Assembly: GCA_945876385.1 (NCBI GenBank)
Contig: CAMCNU010000007.1
Coordinates: 1-64,000 of the forward strand
Reading direction: 5' to 3'
DNA length: 64,000 nucleotides
Source: an uncultured Veillonellaceae bacterium
Lineage (GTDB): Bacteria > Bacillota > Negativicutes > Veillonellales > Negativicoccaceae
The notes under the pieces are model-generated. The model had not been told where the DNA came from and searched no databases. It worked only from the letters and a program-made list of their open reading frames with translations. A program made the translations under genes and the position numbers. Shown in pieces: positions 15,332 through 23,811 of the stretch (position 1 is its first letter; each line of letters opens with the position of its first letter).

Positions 15332-16024
15332 ATGAATATTTATCTATTGGCACATAGCGGTGTGGCTGTCGAATGGGATGACGGCGTGGTGATTGTGGAT
15401 GCGTGGCAGGATCCGGCGGGGCATCTGCCACGCTTGACGGCGGGGCGGCGGCCGGTGTGGTGGCTGGTGACGCATGCCCATGCCGATCATTATGCGCCCG
15501 CGTTGCTGGCGCAGTATGCGGCGGACGCGGCGGGTATCGTTCTGGCGGCGGAATGCCGGGCGGACGGTCTGCCTGCTGAGAAGGTCACCACCGTCGCGCC
15601 GGGCGATACGGTGACGCTCGGCGACCTGACGGTACGGACCTACGGCTCGACGGATACGGGCGGCTCGTATGCCGTGACGACGCCGCAGGGACGGATATTT
15701 CATGCGGGGGATTTGAACTGGTGGCACTGGACGGGTGAACCCGAGGCGGACAATGAAGCCATGCGGGCGATGTTTCTGCGGGAAATGGCACCGCTGGATG
15801 GCATGGTGACGGATGTGGCGTTTTTCCCCGTGGACGATCGGCAGGGTCCGGCGCAGGAATGGGGCGTGCTGGACTTTTTGGAACGGGTGACGGTGCGGCG
15901 GCTCTTGGTGCCGATTCATCGCAACGGCGCGCCGTGGAAACCGTCGCTTTACTATCGCTGGAAGTATCGGGATGTACCCGTGTGGACCGGGCTGCGCGAC
16001 GGTGACGTGCGGCAGGGGGTGTGA
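15332..16024 (+). CDS. Metallo-beta-lactamase-fold hydrolase (UlaG/YtkL-like)
   Basis: The 230-residue protein has the HAHADH metal motif at residues 48-53, a later HAGDLNWWHW segment with the bridging Asp, and a late VPIHRNG histidine, giving the binuclear site of this superfamily. The short compact form without extra domains resembles UlaG-like or YtkL-like hydrolases whose substrates are mostly unknown. AAGGAGTGAACG precedes the ATG and a TATAAT is seen about 45 bases upstream. Only one base separates it from the next membrane protein, so it heads a four-gene run with the DUF445 pair. Confidence 0.82.
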   Translation: MNIYLLAHSGVAVEWDDGVVIVDAWQDPAGHLPRLTAGRRPVWWLVTHAHADHYAPALLAQYAADAAGIVLAAECRADGLPAEKVTTVAPGDTVTLGDLTVRTYGSTDTGGSYAVTTPQGRIFHAGDLNWWHWTGEPEADNEAMRAMFLREMAPLDGMVTDVAFFPVDDRQGPAQEWGVLDFLERVTVRRLLVPIHRNGAPWKPSLYYRWKYRDVPVWTGLRDGDVRQGV

Positions 16025-16025
16025 G

Positions 16026-16319
16026 ATGTCGAGAAGTTGGTTATATATATTGGGATTGATGCTGGCGGGCAGTCTGGTGGTGGATATGTATCCGCTGTTG
16101 GTGGTGTCGATGGGGGTCAATCTCGTGATTCTAATCGGTTCGTACCTGATTTTGCGGCGCGATCCCTATGCCGACGTGCGCGGCAGCATGCTGTTTATTG
16201 TCGGGTTGGTCGGGATTAATATGCTGGCGGCGGTCGGGGTATTGTCCGGGATGATGGCGAATCTGGCCTTTATCGCGCTGTTGGTATGGTCGATGGCCGG
16301 CGGCGGTCGCAGTCGTTGA
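16026..16319 (+). CDS. Small three-helix membrane protein of unknown function
   Basis: A 97-residue, almost wholly hydrophobic protein with about three membrane segments (roughly 5-24, 26-44 and 56-90) and a short polar link RRDPYADVRG. The start at 16026 follows CAGGGGGTG in the end of the preceding gene; an in-frame codon at 15972 would overlap that gene with non-hydrophobic sequence. It is tightly packed between the metallo-hydrolase and the first DUF445 gene. I recognise no family. Confidence 0.7.
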   Translation: MSRSWLYILGLMLAGSLVVDMYPLLVVSMGVNLVILIGSYLILRRDPYADVRGSMLFIVGLVGINMLAAVGVLSGMMANLAFIALLVWSMAGGGRSR

Positions 16320-16324
16320 GACGG

Positions 16325-17518
16325 ATGTCCTACAACAAACGGGCGACATGGCTGCTGGTCGTGACGGCAGTCCTATTGCCGGCGGCGTTTCCGTATCGGC
16401 AGACGTGGGTCGGCGGTCTCGTGACACATGCCGCGATGGCGGCGTTGGTCGGCGGGCTGGCGGATTGGTATGCGCTGAAGGCGCTGTTCGGGCGACCGCT
16501 CGGTATCCGCTGGCGGACGGACTGGATTGCCCGCAGTCAGCCGCGGATTGTGGCGTGGGGGCGGCAGATGGTCGTCGGTGAGCTCTTGACCGCGCGGCAT
16601 CTGTATCGGATGGTGCAACGGTGTGCGCCGGCCGAGACACTGGCCGCGCATCTTGCCGCAGAGTGGCCGCGCCGACGCGAGCAGGTGATCCGGCAGGCGG
16701 CGGTATGGATGGCGCGTTTCGGCCCTCCCCGGCGGACGGCATGGACGGCATCGGCAGGGACTCCTGCGGCGAATCGGTTGGCGTCGCTTTGTCGTGCTCT
16801 TGCCGACGAGGTGACGGCGGCCGATGTGCAAGCGCTGTCAACCGTATGGACATCGCTACTGCGGTCTGACGCGGCACGGGACGCGGTGACGGACATCGTT
16901 CGCCGTTGGTGGGAGGCGGAACGCCGCCAGCATCCCTGGCGCTACCATTTGTGGACGGCCAACGGACGCACGGCGGAGACGGTGGCGGCGTCGGTGTTGG
17001 CACGAATCGAGGCGTACGGTGCGGCAGCACTTGCCTCGCCGCAGGCCGTGCGCGGTGTGCGCTGCCGGCTCTTGCGCCGGGCGCGGAAATGGGAGCGTGA
17101 CGCGCGCCGGCGCGAGCGGGCGGACGATATCGTGAGCCGGATCGGAGTCGATTGGCCGGCGGTGCTACCGGAGGTGTGGACGCCGACCGCCTGCGAACCG
17201 ATTGTCCGCGGACTGCTGGAGTCGGTAGAGGCGCAGGTGCGCCGTTTGTGGCAAGCACCGCATCGACGGCGGCAAGCGGAGCGGATGCTCATGGGGACGG
17301 CGGCGCGACTGCTGCCAAGGTTGCGGAATGCACTCGGCGATGCGGTCGAACGTGAGTTGTCGCGCATCAGCGGCGCGCAAATGGCGGACATGGCGGCGGC
17401 CAAGGTCGCGGCCGATGCGGCGATGATACGAATCACGGGGACGGTCATCGGCGGTGTGCTCGGGGCGATCTTTTTTGTGTTGTCGTGGTGGCTGAGGGGC
17501 GGTGCATTTCATGCGTAA
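16325..17518 (+). CDS. DUF445 membrane protein, first of a tandem pair
   Basis: DUF445 proteins (YjiN/YheB-like) have membrane helices at both ends and a long helical soluble region; their role is not established. This 397-residue member shows two N-terminal helices, the family patch GLADWYALKALFGRPLGIRW (about residues 45-64), a long charged helical domain and a C-terminal helix (GTVIGGVLGAIFFVLSWW). The start at 16325 lies 5 bases after the preceding stop. It overlaps the second DUF445 gene by 8 bases. The soluble part is unusually rich in Arg and Trp. Confidence 0.82.
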   Translation: MSYNKRATWLLVVTAVLLPAAFPYRQTWVGGLVTHAAMAALVGGLADWYALKALFGRPLGIRWRTDWIARSQPRIVAWGRQMVVGELLTARHLYRMVQRCAPAETLAAHLAAEWPRRREQVIRQAAVWMARFGPPRRTAWTASAGTPAANRLASLCRALADEVTAADVQALSTVWTSLLRSDAARDAVTDIVRRWWEAERRQHPWRYHLWTANGRTAETVAASVLARIEAYGAAALASPQAVRGVRCRLLRRARKWERDARRRERADDIVSRIGVDWPAVLPEVWTPTACEPIVRGLLESVEAQVRRLWQAPHRRRQAERMLMGTAARLLPRLRNALGDAVERELSRISGAQMADMAAAKVAADAAMIRITGTVIGGVLGAIFFVLSWWLRGGAFHA

Positions 17519-18770
17519 ATGGCGGCAGGCACATCTCGTCTGTGCAGGCAGTGCGGTGCTGTTTGCGACGGCGTGCGTACTGGAACTGCAGGCGCCGTCC
17601 GCTTGGACGCAGGGACTGTACTATACGACGCAAGTGGCACTGATCGGGTCGCTGGCGGACTGGTTTGCGGTGGCGGCGTTGTTTACCCGACCGCTCGGTA
17701 TCCGCTGGCATACCGCGTTGATTCCCCGTCAGCGCGAGGCGGTCATTGCCGGTATACGGAGCTGGATGGAAGAGCGCTTGCTGAATCTTTCGTTGTGGGA
17801 AGAATTGGCCGCCGCGGCCGACGTCACGCGCCGGTTGCGTGCATGGCGGCAGGACGAGACGCATCGGCGCACGGTCCGCTCGTATGTGCGTAAGGCAGCG
17901 GTATCCGCGGCCAAGCGCGTGCCGACGGAAACGCTCGCCGCGACACTGGCGACCGTGGTGCGTCGCGAAGCGGCGTCCTACCTGACCCTGCCGCGGGTGG
18001 CCGCTTTGTGGGCAGCGCGACAAGGTGCGATGCGGACGGTCGGGGCACTCGGTGCGGCGGTGGAGCGGCGGTCGCAGACGGAATCCGCCGTGCGTCTCGT
18101 CGCCGCACTGCTGGCGGCGGCCGTGCGGGAAGAAACCGCCGCCGGTTGGGCGCACTGGGGACGGCGTTTGGCCGAGTGGACGGGCTGGCTGTCGTACGAC
18201 GATGCGGCACGAAGCGTGCTGGCGGCGGTGCAAGCACAGGCGGCGGCATGGCGTGACGGGACCTCACCGACGGCTACGGCGGCGGCCGCGACACTGGCAG
18301 ACAAGGTCGCTGAACTGGCGGCGGATGCGGTGTGGCAAGCCCGCTGGACACAGTGGCTGGAGCGGGTCCTGGCGGTATGCCCGCTGGAACGATGGCTCGA
18401 AGAAGAAATCGCCGCCCGCTTGGCCGACGTCGAACCGATTGCGACGGCGGTGTCGCAATCGGTAGAGGAGAAGATAGATGCGTGGCTGGGTGATGACGCG
18501 CGCATGGCGGCGACGGAATCACGCATCCGGGAGGGTATCGTCCGTTACGGTATGCAGTATCGGCAACAGCTGGGCGAGCTGGTCGCCGAGGTCTTGTCGG
18601 CGTATGACGAAGCGCGGCTCAATCGCTTTATCTTTACCAAGACGGAAGACGAATTGGCGGCGATTCGCATGAACGGCGCCGTGGTCGGCGCACTCATCGG
18701 TGCGGGTATCTGGGCCTTGCTCTACGGTGTGTATGCGCCGATTGTCGCAGGCGGGGGGATACTTGCATAA
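17511..18770 (+). CDS. DUF445 membrane protein, second of a tandem pair
   Basis: A 419-residue paralogue of the preceding protein. It carries the same N-terminal patch (GSLADWFAVAALFTRPLGIRW), a long alanine- and arginine-rich helical region and a final helix (GAVVGALIGAGIWALLYGVY). The ATG at 17511 has GAGGGGCGG upstream and overlaps the first gene's end; a GTG three codons earlier is possible. The two copies share topology but differ widely in the middle, so the duplication is old or they form a hetero-oligomer. The mscL promoter lies within its last codons. Confidence 0.85.
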   Translation: MRKWRQAHLVCAGSAVLFATACVLELQAPSAWTQGLYYTTQVALIGSLADWFAVAALFTRPLGIRWHTALIPRQREAVIAGIRSWMEERLLNLSLWEELAAAADVTRRLRAWRQDETHRRTVRSYVRKAAVSAAKRVPTETLAATLATVVRREAASYLTLPRVAALWAARQGAMRTVGALGAAVERRSQTESAVRLVAALLAAAVREETAAGWAHWGRRLAEWTGWLSYDDAARSVLAAVQAQAAAWRDGTSPTATAAAATLADKVAELAADAVWQARWTQWLERVLAVCPLERWLEEEIAARLADVEPIATAVSQSVEEKIDAWLGDDARMAATESRIREGIVRYGMQYRQQLGELVAEVLSAYDEARLNRFIFTKTEDELAAIRMNGAVVGALIGAGIWALLYGVYAPIVAGGGILA

Positions 18771-18791
18771 CCCTTTCGTCCGTTCTACAAT
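18763..18791 (+). promoter_or_regulatory. Promoter of mscL
   Basis: TTGCAT (18763-18768) and TACAAT (18786-18791) are 17 bases apart, overlapping the end of the upstream DUF445 gene. Confidence 0.6.
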
Positions 18792-18813
18792 AAACAGATG
18801 AGGAGGGATACCT

Positions 18814-19251
18814 ATGTTGGCAGATTTTAAAGCGTTTATCGCGCGGGGAAATGTGGTGGACATGGCCGTCGGTGTCATTATCGGCGGCGCGTTCGGCAAA
18901 ATCGTCAGCTCACTGGTCAGTGACGTGATTATGCCGCCGATCGGCATGCTGTTGTCGGGGATTAATTTTAGAGACTTATTTATTAATCTGTCGTCGACAC
19001 CGTATGCGACGATTGCGGAAGCCGAAGAAGCGGGCGCACCGATTATCAAGTACGGCCTGTTTATCAACAATGTCATCGATTTTCTCGTGATTGCGGCCGT
19101 GATTTTCCTGGTCATCCGACTGCTCGCGCGGATGCGGCCGGCGAAAGAAAAAGCCGTCACGGAAAAAGAATGTCCGTATTGCTGCAGTAAGATTGCCTTA
19201 CAGGCGCGGCGTTGTCCGCATTGTACGGCGGAATTGACGGAAACAAAGTAA
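18814..19251 (+). CDS. mscL: Large-conductance mechanosensitive channel MscL
   Basis: MscL opens under membrane tension to release solutes on osmotic downshock. The 145-residue protein has the standard start FKAFIARGNVVDMAVGVIIG, pore helix 1, a loop around LSSTPYATIAEAEEAG, and pore helix 2 (about 87-108). After the usual cytoplasmic helix it ends with CPYC...CPHC, a four-cysteine zinc-ribbon-like tail of a kind found in some Firmicutes MscL proteins. GAGGAGGGATACCT precedes the ATG. It is probably co-transcribed with the cysteine hydrolase 12 bases downstream. Confidence 0.96.
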   Translation: MLADFKAFIARGNVVDMAVGVIIGGAFGKIVSSLVSDVIMPPIGMLLSGINFRDLFINLSSTPYATIAEAEEAGAPIIKYGLFINNVIDFLVIAAVIFLVIRLLARMRPAKEKAVTEKECPYCCSKIALQARRCPHCTAELTETK

Positions 19252-19263
19252 GGAGGGGTCGGT

Positions 19264-19782
19264 ATGGAAGCGGTATTGGTGATTGACATGCTGCAGGATT
19301 TTATTGCGCCGGACGGGGCGTTGACTTGCGGCGAAGCGGGTGCGGCCATCGTGCCGGCGGTGCGCGAGGCATTGGCGGCGCGCCGGGCGGCCGGGGATGC
19401 GGTCATCTATCTGTGTGATTCACATCGGCCGGACGATGCCGAATTTGCGATGTTCCCGCCACATTGTCTGCAAGGCACGGCAGGTGCGGACATCATCGCG
19501 GAGCTGACTCCCCAAGCGGGAGACATCCGGATAGCCAAACGCCGCTACAGCGGATTTTTCGGCACGGATTTGGATATTACCCTGCGGGAAAAGGGTGTGA
19601 CGCACATTCATCTCATGGGGGTTTGTACGAATATCTGCGTACTGTATACCGCCGCCGACGCACGCAATCTCGGCTACAAGGTGACGGTCGATGCGCGGCA
19701 TGTGGCGAGTTTCGACGCGGCGGCGCATACGTGGGCGCTGGCGGAAATGAAATCGACACTGGGTTGTACGGTCATTGCATAA
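19264..19782 (+). CDS. Isochorismatase-family cysteine hydrolase (nicotinamidase-like)
   Basis: A 172-residue alpha/beta hydrolase with the family triad: Asp8 in VIDMLQDF, Lys92 in RIAKRRYSGF, and Cys125 in GVCTNICV. A conserved cis-peptide lies just before the catalytic cysteine. The Asp-x-His region (CDSHRPDDAEFAMFPPHC) looks like the metal site of nicotinamidases, so it may deamidate nicotinamide to nicotinate in NAD salvage; other amide substrates are possible. AAGGAGGGGTCGGT precedes the ATG, and a strong terminator follows. Confidence 0.85.
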   Translation: MEAVLVIDMLQDFIAPDGALTCGEAGAAIVPAVREALAARRAAGDAVIYLCDSHRPDDAEFAMFPPHCLQGTAGADIIAELTPQAGDIRIAKRRYSGFFGTDLDITLREKGVTHIHLMGVCTNICVLYTAADARNLGYKVTVDARHVASFDAAAHTWALAEMKSTLGCTVIA

Positions 19783-19784
19783 GA

Positions 19785-19814
19785 AAAACACCGACTGCGG
19801 TCGGTGTTTTGTAT
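19785..19814. terminator. Bidirectional terminator after the cysteine hydrolase
   Basis: An 11-bp stem (19785-19795 with 19800-19810), A-rich on the left and T-rich on the right, separates this gene from the convergent TonB receptor. Confidence 0.85.
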
Positions 19815-19855
19815 TGCGGTAAATAGGGAAATTCCCGTAAGGGGAAGGGGCCTTC

Positions 19856-21691
19856 TCAGCGTAAGCGGTATTCCACGCCAAGGGTAATGCGGCGCGGGTC
19901 GGTATAGAATGCGGAGCGGCGACTGTCCCGTGCCAAATCGCGACGGTCGAGCAGGTTGTCGATGCCGAGGGTCATCGTGGCCGCGTCCGAGAGGCGGTAG
20001 CGGGCATGGAGATTGAGCAGCAGCAGGTTGCCGATGCCGTTCGGGCGGGCGATGAGGGTGTTGCCGTTCAGCTCGATGTCCCACTGTGCGGTGTGCCGGC
20101 CGACGGCGGCCGCCGCTTGCCAGCGCGCACCGCTGCGGACAAAGGGCGCGCCCGCTTTGTCTTGTTCACGGGCATCGGCATAGGTCAGCGTCGCGTCGGC
20201 GTACCAGCCGGCGGCGGGGCGATAGCGATAGGACAGCTCGATACCGTCAGTGCGGACTTGGCCGATGCGGGTGATATGAATCTTGCCGCGTTTGCGCTGT
20301 TTTTCGATTTTGTGGTCGACATCGGTATGGAATACCGCCACTTGCCATCGGCTGTCACCGTGGCTGCGACGCCAACCCGTTTCGTAGCGTCGTGCCGTTT
20401 CGGGCGTGTGGGCGTCGAGACGACTCATATTGCTGAAATAATCACTCACGCTCGGCATGGCAAAGGATTTGCCGATGGCGGCATACCATTCGTCGGTGGC
20501 GGAGAGGCGATACGATTGCTCCCATTTCGGCAGCCAGGCGTGCGTACGGCCGGCGAAATCATCCACGAGGGAGAATCCCAGCGCCAAGCGGCTTTCGTAG
20601 CGGGCATTCGGCGTCCAGCGATAGCCCAGCTCGCCGTCCCATTGCGTCCGTCGCCCTTGTCGCGTGCTCCCGCGCAGGCCGCGGTATTCTTCCGTCCCGA
20701 CGGCGGCGCGCAGTGTCCACAGGCCGTGCGGATTGCGGGCCAACTCTTGACGCCAATCGGCGCGCCAAGTGCGGGCGCGGTAATCCGTATCACTGATTTC
20801 CGTCCGGCCGTCCGCCCGGTACGTCGTGTAATACCGTGTGCGATCGCCGTAGCCGAGGGTCAATTGTGTGCGGTCGGTATGGTAGACGGCGGTGAGATAG
20901 TTCGCGGTGAGTGCCCAGCGTCCGTCCCACGTTTCCGTGCCGCGCGGGTCGGTATCGCCCCAGATTGAGCGCGTACTGCTGTGATTGGCAAAGACGCTCC
21001 AGCGCGGGTGCAATTCGCCCGCTACATAGACCGAGGTCTGCTGCCCCGGACGGCGATGGTCGTAGATGCCGCGTTCATCGGCGGGCGACGTTTGTTCCGT
21101 ACCGCCGTCGCGCAGGTGGCGGACGCCGACATGCCAGGCGGGCGCCGCTACGTCTACGGCCAGTGTGCGGTCACCGCGGTCGGAACGGCGGAGGTCCAGG
21201 CGGGTGTCCGTGCCGTGCGTTTGGGCGGCGGTCACGATATTAATCGCCCCGCCGGTACCGTAGGCGGCACCGCCGTTCGGCAAGACTTCGATGCGTTCGA
21301 CGGCGGCCAGCGGCAATGAGGACAGCGGCAGGCGGGCCGTGACGGCCAGCGGCACGCCGTTCAACAAGACGGTCGCGGGCGCGGAGGCACCGCGTAGGCG
21401 GACTTCCGTGCCGTGATTACCGTAGTCGACATGGTCGGCGCCGAACGACGACATGCTCACGCCCGGCATTGTACGCAAGGCGGCACTGAGTGTTTGTACG
21501 CCGCTGCGGGCAAAATCCTCACGGGTGCGTACCGCGGACGAGGCCAGCGTTTCATGCGCCATCGCTCCCGGCACCGCGATGCGATCGGCCGATACGACGA
21601 CCGGAGCCAGTTCCAAGTCGGCCGCAAAGGACGTGCCGCCGACGGTGGCCGCCGCGAGCAACAATATGCATAATTTTTCATTCATCATCAT
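19856..21691 (-). CDS. TonB-dependent outer-membrane receptor, BtuB-like
   Basis: This 611-residue protein has a signal peptide ending TSFAAD (about residue 24), a TonB-box-like VVVSADR (about 31-37), a plug domain with TLSAALRTMPGVS and the AAVERIEVLPNGGAAYGTGGAINIVT signature spread over about 126-152, and a barrel ending in R after alternating aromatic strands. Its short barrel resembles BtuB (cobalamin) more than the large siderophore receptors. The class II ribonucleotide reductase here needs B12, which fits but does not prove it. AAGGGG precedes the ATG; two further in-frame ATGs follow at once. It has its own promoter with an inverted repeat and no nearby transporter genes. Confidence 0.87.
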   Translation of the reverse strand: MMMNEKLCILLLAAATVGGTSFAADLELAPVVVSADRIAVPGAMAHETLASSAVRTREDFARSGVQTLSAALRTMPGVSMSSFGADHVDYGNHGTEVRLRGASAPATVLLNGVPLAVTARLPLSSLPLAAVERIEVLPNGGAAYGTGGAINIVTAAQTHGTDTRLDLRRSDRGDRTLAVDVAAPAWHVGVRHLRDGGTEQTSPADERGIYDHRRPGQQTSVYVAGELHPRWSVFANHSSTRSIWGDTDPRGTETWDGRWALTANYLTAVYHTDRTQLTLGYGDRTRYYTTYRADGRTEISDTDYRARTWRADWRQELARNPHGLWTLRAAVGTEEYRGLRGSTRQGRRTQWDGELGYRWTPNARYESRLALGFSLVDDFAGRTHAWLPKWEQSYRLSATDEWYAAIGKSFAMPSVSDYFSNMSRLDAHTPETARRYETGWRRSHGDSRWQVAVFHTDVDHKIEKQRKRGKIHITRIGQVRTDGIELSYRYRPAAGWYADATLTYADAREQDKAGAPFVRSGARWQAAAAVGRHTAQWDIELNGNTLIARPNGIGNLLLLNLHARYRLSDAATMTLGIDNLLDRRDLARDSRRSAFYTDPRRITLGVEYRLR

Positions 21692-21737
21692 AAAAACCCC
21701 TTATCCGATTCGATGTCCGAATCTGTTTATCGTACCG

Positions 21738-21781
21738 ATTATATGCGTCGATATCGCGTAAAACAAGCACAATAGACGCAT
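21738..21781 (-). promoter_or_regulatory. Promoter of the BtuB-like receptor, bracketed by an inverted repeat
   Basis: On the minus strand TTGTTT (21761-21766) and TATAAT (21738-21743) are 17 bases apart. ATGCGTC (21743-21749) and GACGCAT (21775-21781) form a perfect 7-base inverted repeat across the promoter, a possible repressor site. Confidence 0.6.
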
Positions 21782-22066
21782 TTTCGGATACGGGTTCGGG
21801 ATAGTCGATATGACTTGAAAGAATGCTGATAATCTGCTTTGTGCATGCGGGCAAACGGTCCGACAACGGTGCAAACAAAGGACGGTTGAGCAATTGTTCA
21901 GGCGTTATCATAGTGATGAAGAATCAAATGAATAAATATTCATTGATGGGCGGTCCGTCGTTCTCGCGGGAGGTATTCATCATACAGGCGGGGGAGGGCG
22001 AAACCGGGCGGGCGGTCTGTCGACGCGTCCTCGCGGGAAAAGTAGGACGAGGCGGGCGGACTATGT
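21782..22066. other. Divergent region upstream of the receptor and RNase J
   Basis: About 285 bases hold no supportable gene. A 77-codon minus-strand frame crosses the receptor promoter and is rejected. I see no cobalamin-riboswitch consensus. Confidence 0.5.
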
Positions 22067-22072
22067 TATAAT
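22064..22072 (+). promoter_or_regulatory. Probable extended -10 of the RNase J operon
   Basis: TATAAT (22067-22072) is preceded by TGT, the extended -10 form. No good -35 is visible. The leader would be about 70 bases. Confidence 0.45.
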
Positions 22073-22149
22073 AATAACTGACGAGTTTTGTTCGGAATCG
22101 TAAGACGAGAGCAGTGCATCGGAAATTTACAGTACAGGAGGTTTTATTC

Positions 22150-23811
22150 TTGGCAAAAGGAAAATTACAAATTATCCCCTTGGGGGGACTGGGCGAGATC
22201 GGGAAAAATATGACGGTCTTTCGCTATGGCGACGACATGGTGGTGCTGGACGCCGGTTTGGCGTTCCCGGACGACGATATGTTGGGCGTCGATATCGTCA
22301 TTCCGGATTTTACGTACCTGGTGGAAAATCAGGACAAAATCCGCGCGATTGTCATCACGCACGGGCATGAGGACCATATCGGGTCATTGGCGTACTTGCT
22401 CAAAGAGATTTCCGCGCCGGTCTACGCGACGCGACTGACCTGCGGACTGATTGAGGGCAAGCTCAAGGAGCAACGCATCGGTAAGTACAAACTCAATGTG
22501 GTCAAGGCGGGCGATGAAATCAAAATCGGTGCGTTTACGGTGGGATTTTTCCACGTCAATCACTCGATTCCCGATTCCTGCGGGATTTACTTCCGCACGC
22601 CGGTCGGGGTCGCCGTCCACAGCGGCGATTTCAAAATCGACTACACGCCGGATGACGGCAAGTTGATGGATATACAGAAATTGTCCGACTTGGGCAATAA
22701 GGGCGTACTCGTCTATTGCGCCGACTCGACGAATGCGGAGAGGCCGGGGCATACGCCGTCGGAGAAAATCGTCGCCAACGCGCTGTTGCGTGTCTTTGAA
22801 GGGGTCAAAGGGCGGATTATTTTGGCGACCTTCGCCTCGAATGTATCGCGTGTCCAGATGGCGGTGGATGCGGCCCTGGTCAACGGGCGCAAGGTCGCCG
22901 TATTCGGTCGCTCGATGGTCAATGTCGTCGGGATTGCACGCGAGATGGGCTATCTCAAAGCTCCGGAAGGGACATTCATCGAAGCGGATGAATTGTCACG
23001 CTATCGGGAAGATCAGGTGCTGATTATCACGACGGGCAGTCAGGGTGAACCGATGGCGGGACTGTCGCGGATGGCGGACGGCTCGCATCGCCAGATTCAG
23101 ATTCGGCCGGGAGATACGGTCATCCTGTCGGCGTCGCCGATTCCGGGGAACGAAACGAGTGTCGGCCGGACGATTGACAAGCTGATGCGGCGCGGGGCCA
23201 AGGTCGTCCACGGCCGCGAACAGAATGTCCACGTGTCGGGGCACGGATCGCAGGAAGAATTGAAGTTGATGCTGTCGATTTTGCGGCCGAAGTATTTTAT
23301 CCCGATGCACGGCGAATACCGGATGCAACGGACGCATGCGGAATTGGCTGAAGGCATGGGGGTCAAGAAGGAAAATATTTTTGTCGGCGATAACGGCCAG
23401 ATTTTTGAATTTACGTCCAAATCGGGTCGCATGGGCGATAAAGTCCAAGCGGGCAAGGTCTATGTCGACGGCCTCGGGGTCGGCGATGTCGGCAATATCG
23501 TCATCCGCGATCGCCAGCAACTGTCGCAGGACGGCATGGTAATTGTGACGATGGTCATGGAAAAAGGATCGGGGCGCATTATCGCCGGCCCGGATATCGT
23601 CTCGCGCGGATTCATCTATATGCGTGATTCGGAGGCGCTGATTCGGGAAATGAGCAAGCGCGCCGATGCGGTGATTGACCGGTGCGCGGACAATCATATC
23701 AAGGAATGGAATGTCATCAAAACACAAGTGCGTGATACCTTGTCGCGCTATATCTATGAAAAAACCCGGCGACGTCCGATGATTTTGCCGATTATTCAGG
23801 AGGTGGATTAA
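22150..23811 (+). CDS. rnj: Ribonuclease J
   Basis: RNase J is the metallo-beta-lactamase/beta-CASP enzyme that performs 5'-to-3' exo- and endonucleolytic RNA decay in Firmicutes. The motif HGHEDH, the beta-CASP segments (CADSTNAERPGHTPSE and ATFASNVSRVQ) and the late HVSGHGSQEE, PMHGEYR signatures are all present. I start at the TTG at 22150 because AGGAGG lies 7 bases upstream and LAKGKLQIIPLGGLGEIGKN is the usual N-terminus; a GTG 12 codons upstream has no ribosome site. The 553-residue length is standard. It heads a run through YybS-like and GdpP. Confidence 0.95.
   Translation: MAKGKLQIIPLGGLGEIGKNMTVFRYGDDMVVLDAGLAFPDDDMLGVDIVIPDFTYLVENQDKIRAIVITHGHEDHIGSLAYLLKEISAPVYATRLTCGLIEGKLKEQRIGKYKLNVVKAGDEIKIGAFTVGFFHVNHSIPDSCGIYFRTPVGVAVHSGDFKIDYTPDDGKLMDIQKLSDLGNKGVLVYCADSTNAERPGHTPSEKIVANALLRVFEGVKGRIILATFASNVSRVQMAVDAALVNGRKVAVFGRSMVNVVGIAREMGYLKAPEGTFIEADELSRYREDQVLIITTGSQGEPMAGLSRMADGSHRQIQIRPGDTVILSASPIPGNETSVGRTIDKLMRRGAKVVHGREQNVHVSGHGSQEELKLMLSILRPKYFIPMHGEYRMQRTHAELAEGMGVKKENIFVGDNGQIFEFTSKSGRMGDKVQAGKVYVDGLGVGDVGNIVIRDRQQLSQDGMVIVTMVMEKGSGRIIAGPDIVSRGFIYMRDSEALIREMSKRADAVIDRCADNHIKEWNVIKTQVRDTLSRYIYEKTRRRPMILPIIQEVD

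Noticed and set aside
21678-21911. A 77-codon minus-strand frame upstream of the BtuB-like receptor with a protein-like look
   Set aside because: It crosses the receptor promoter (21738-21766), has no ribosome site and overlaps the receptor start.
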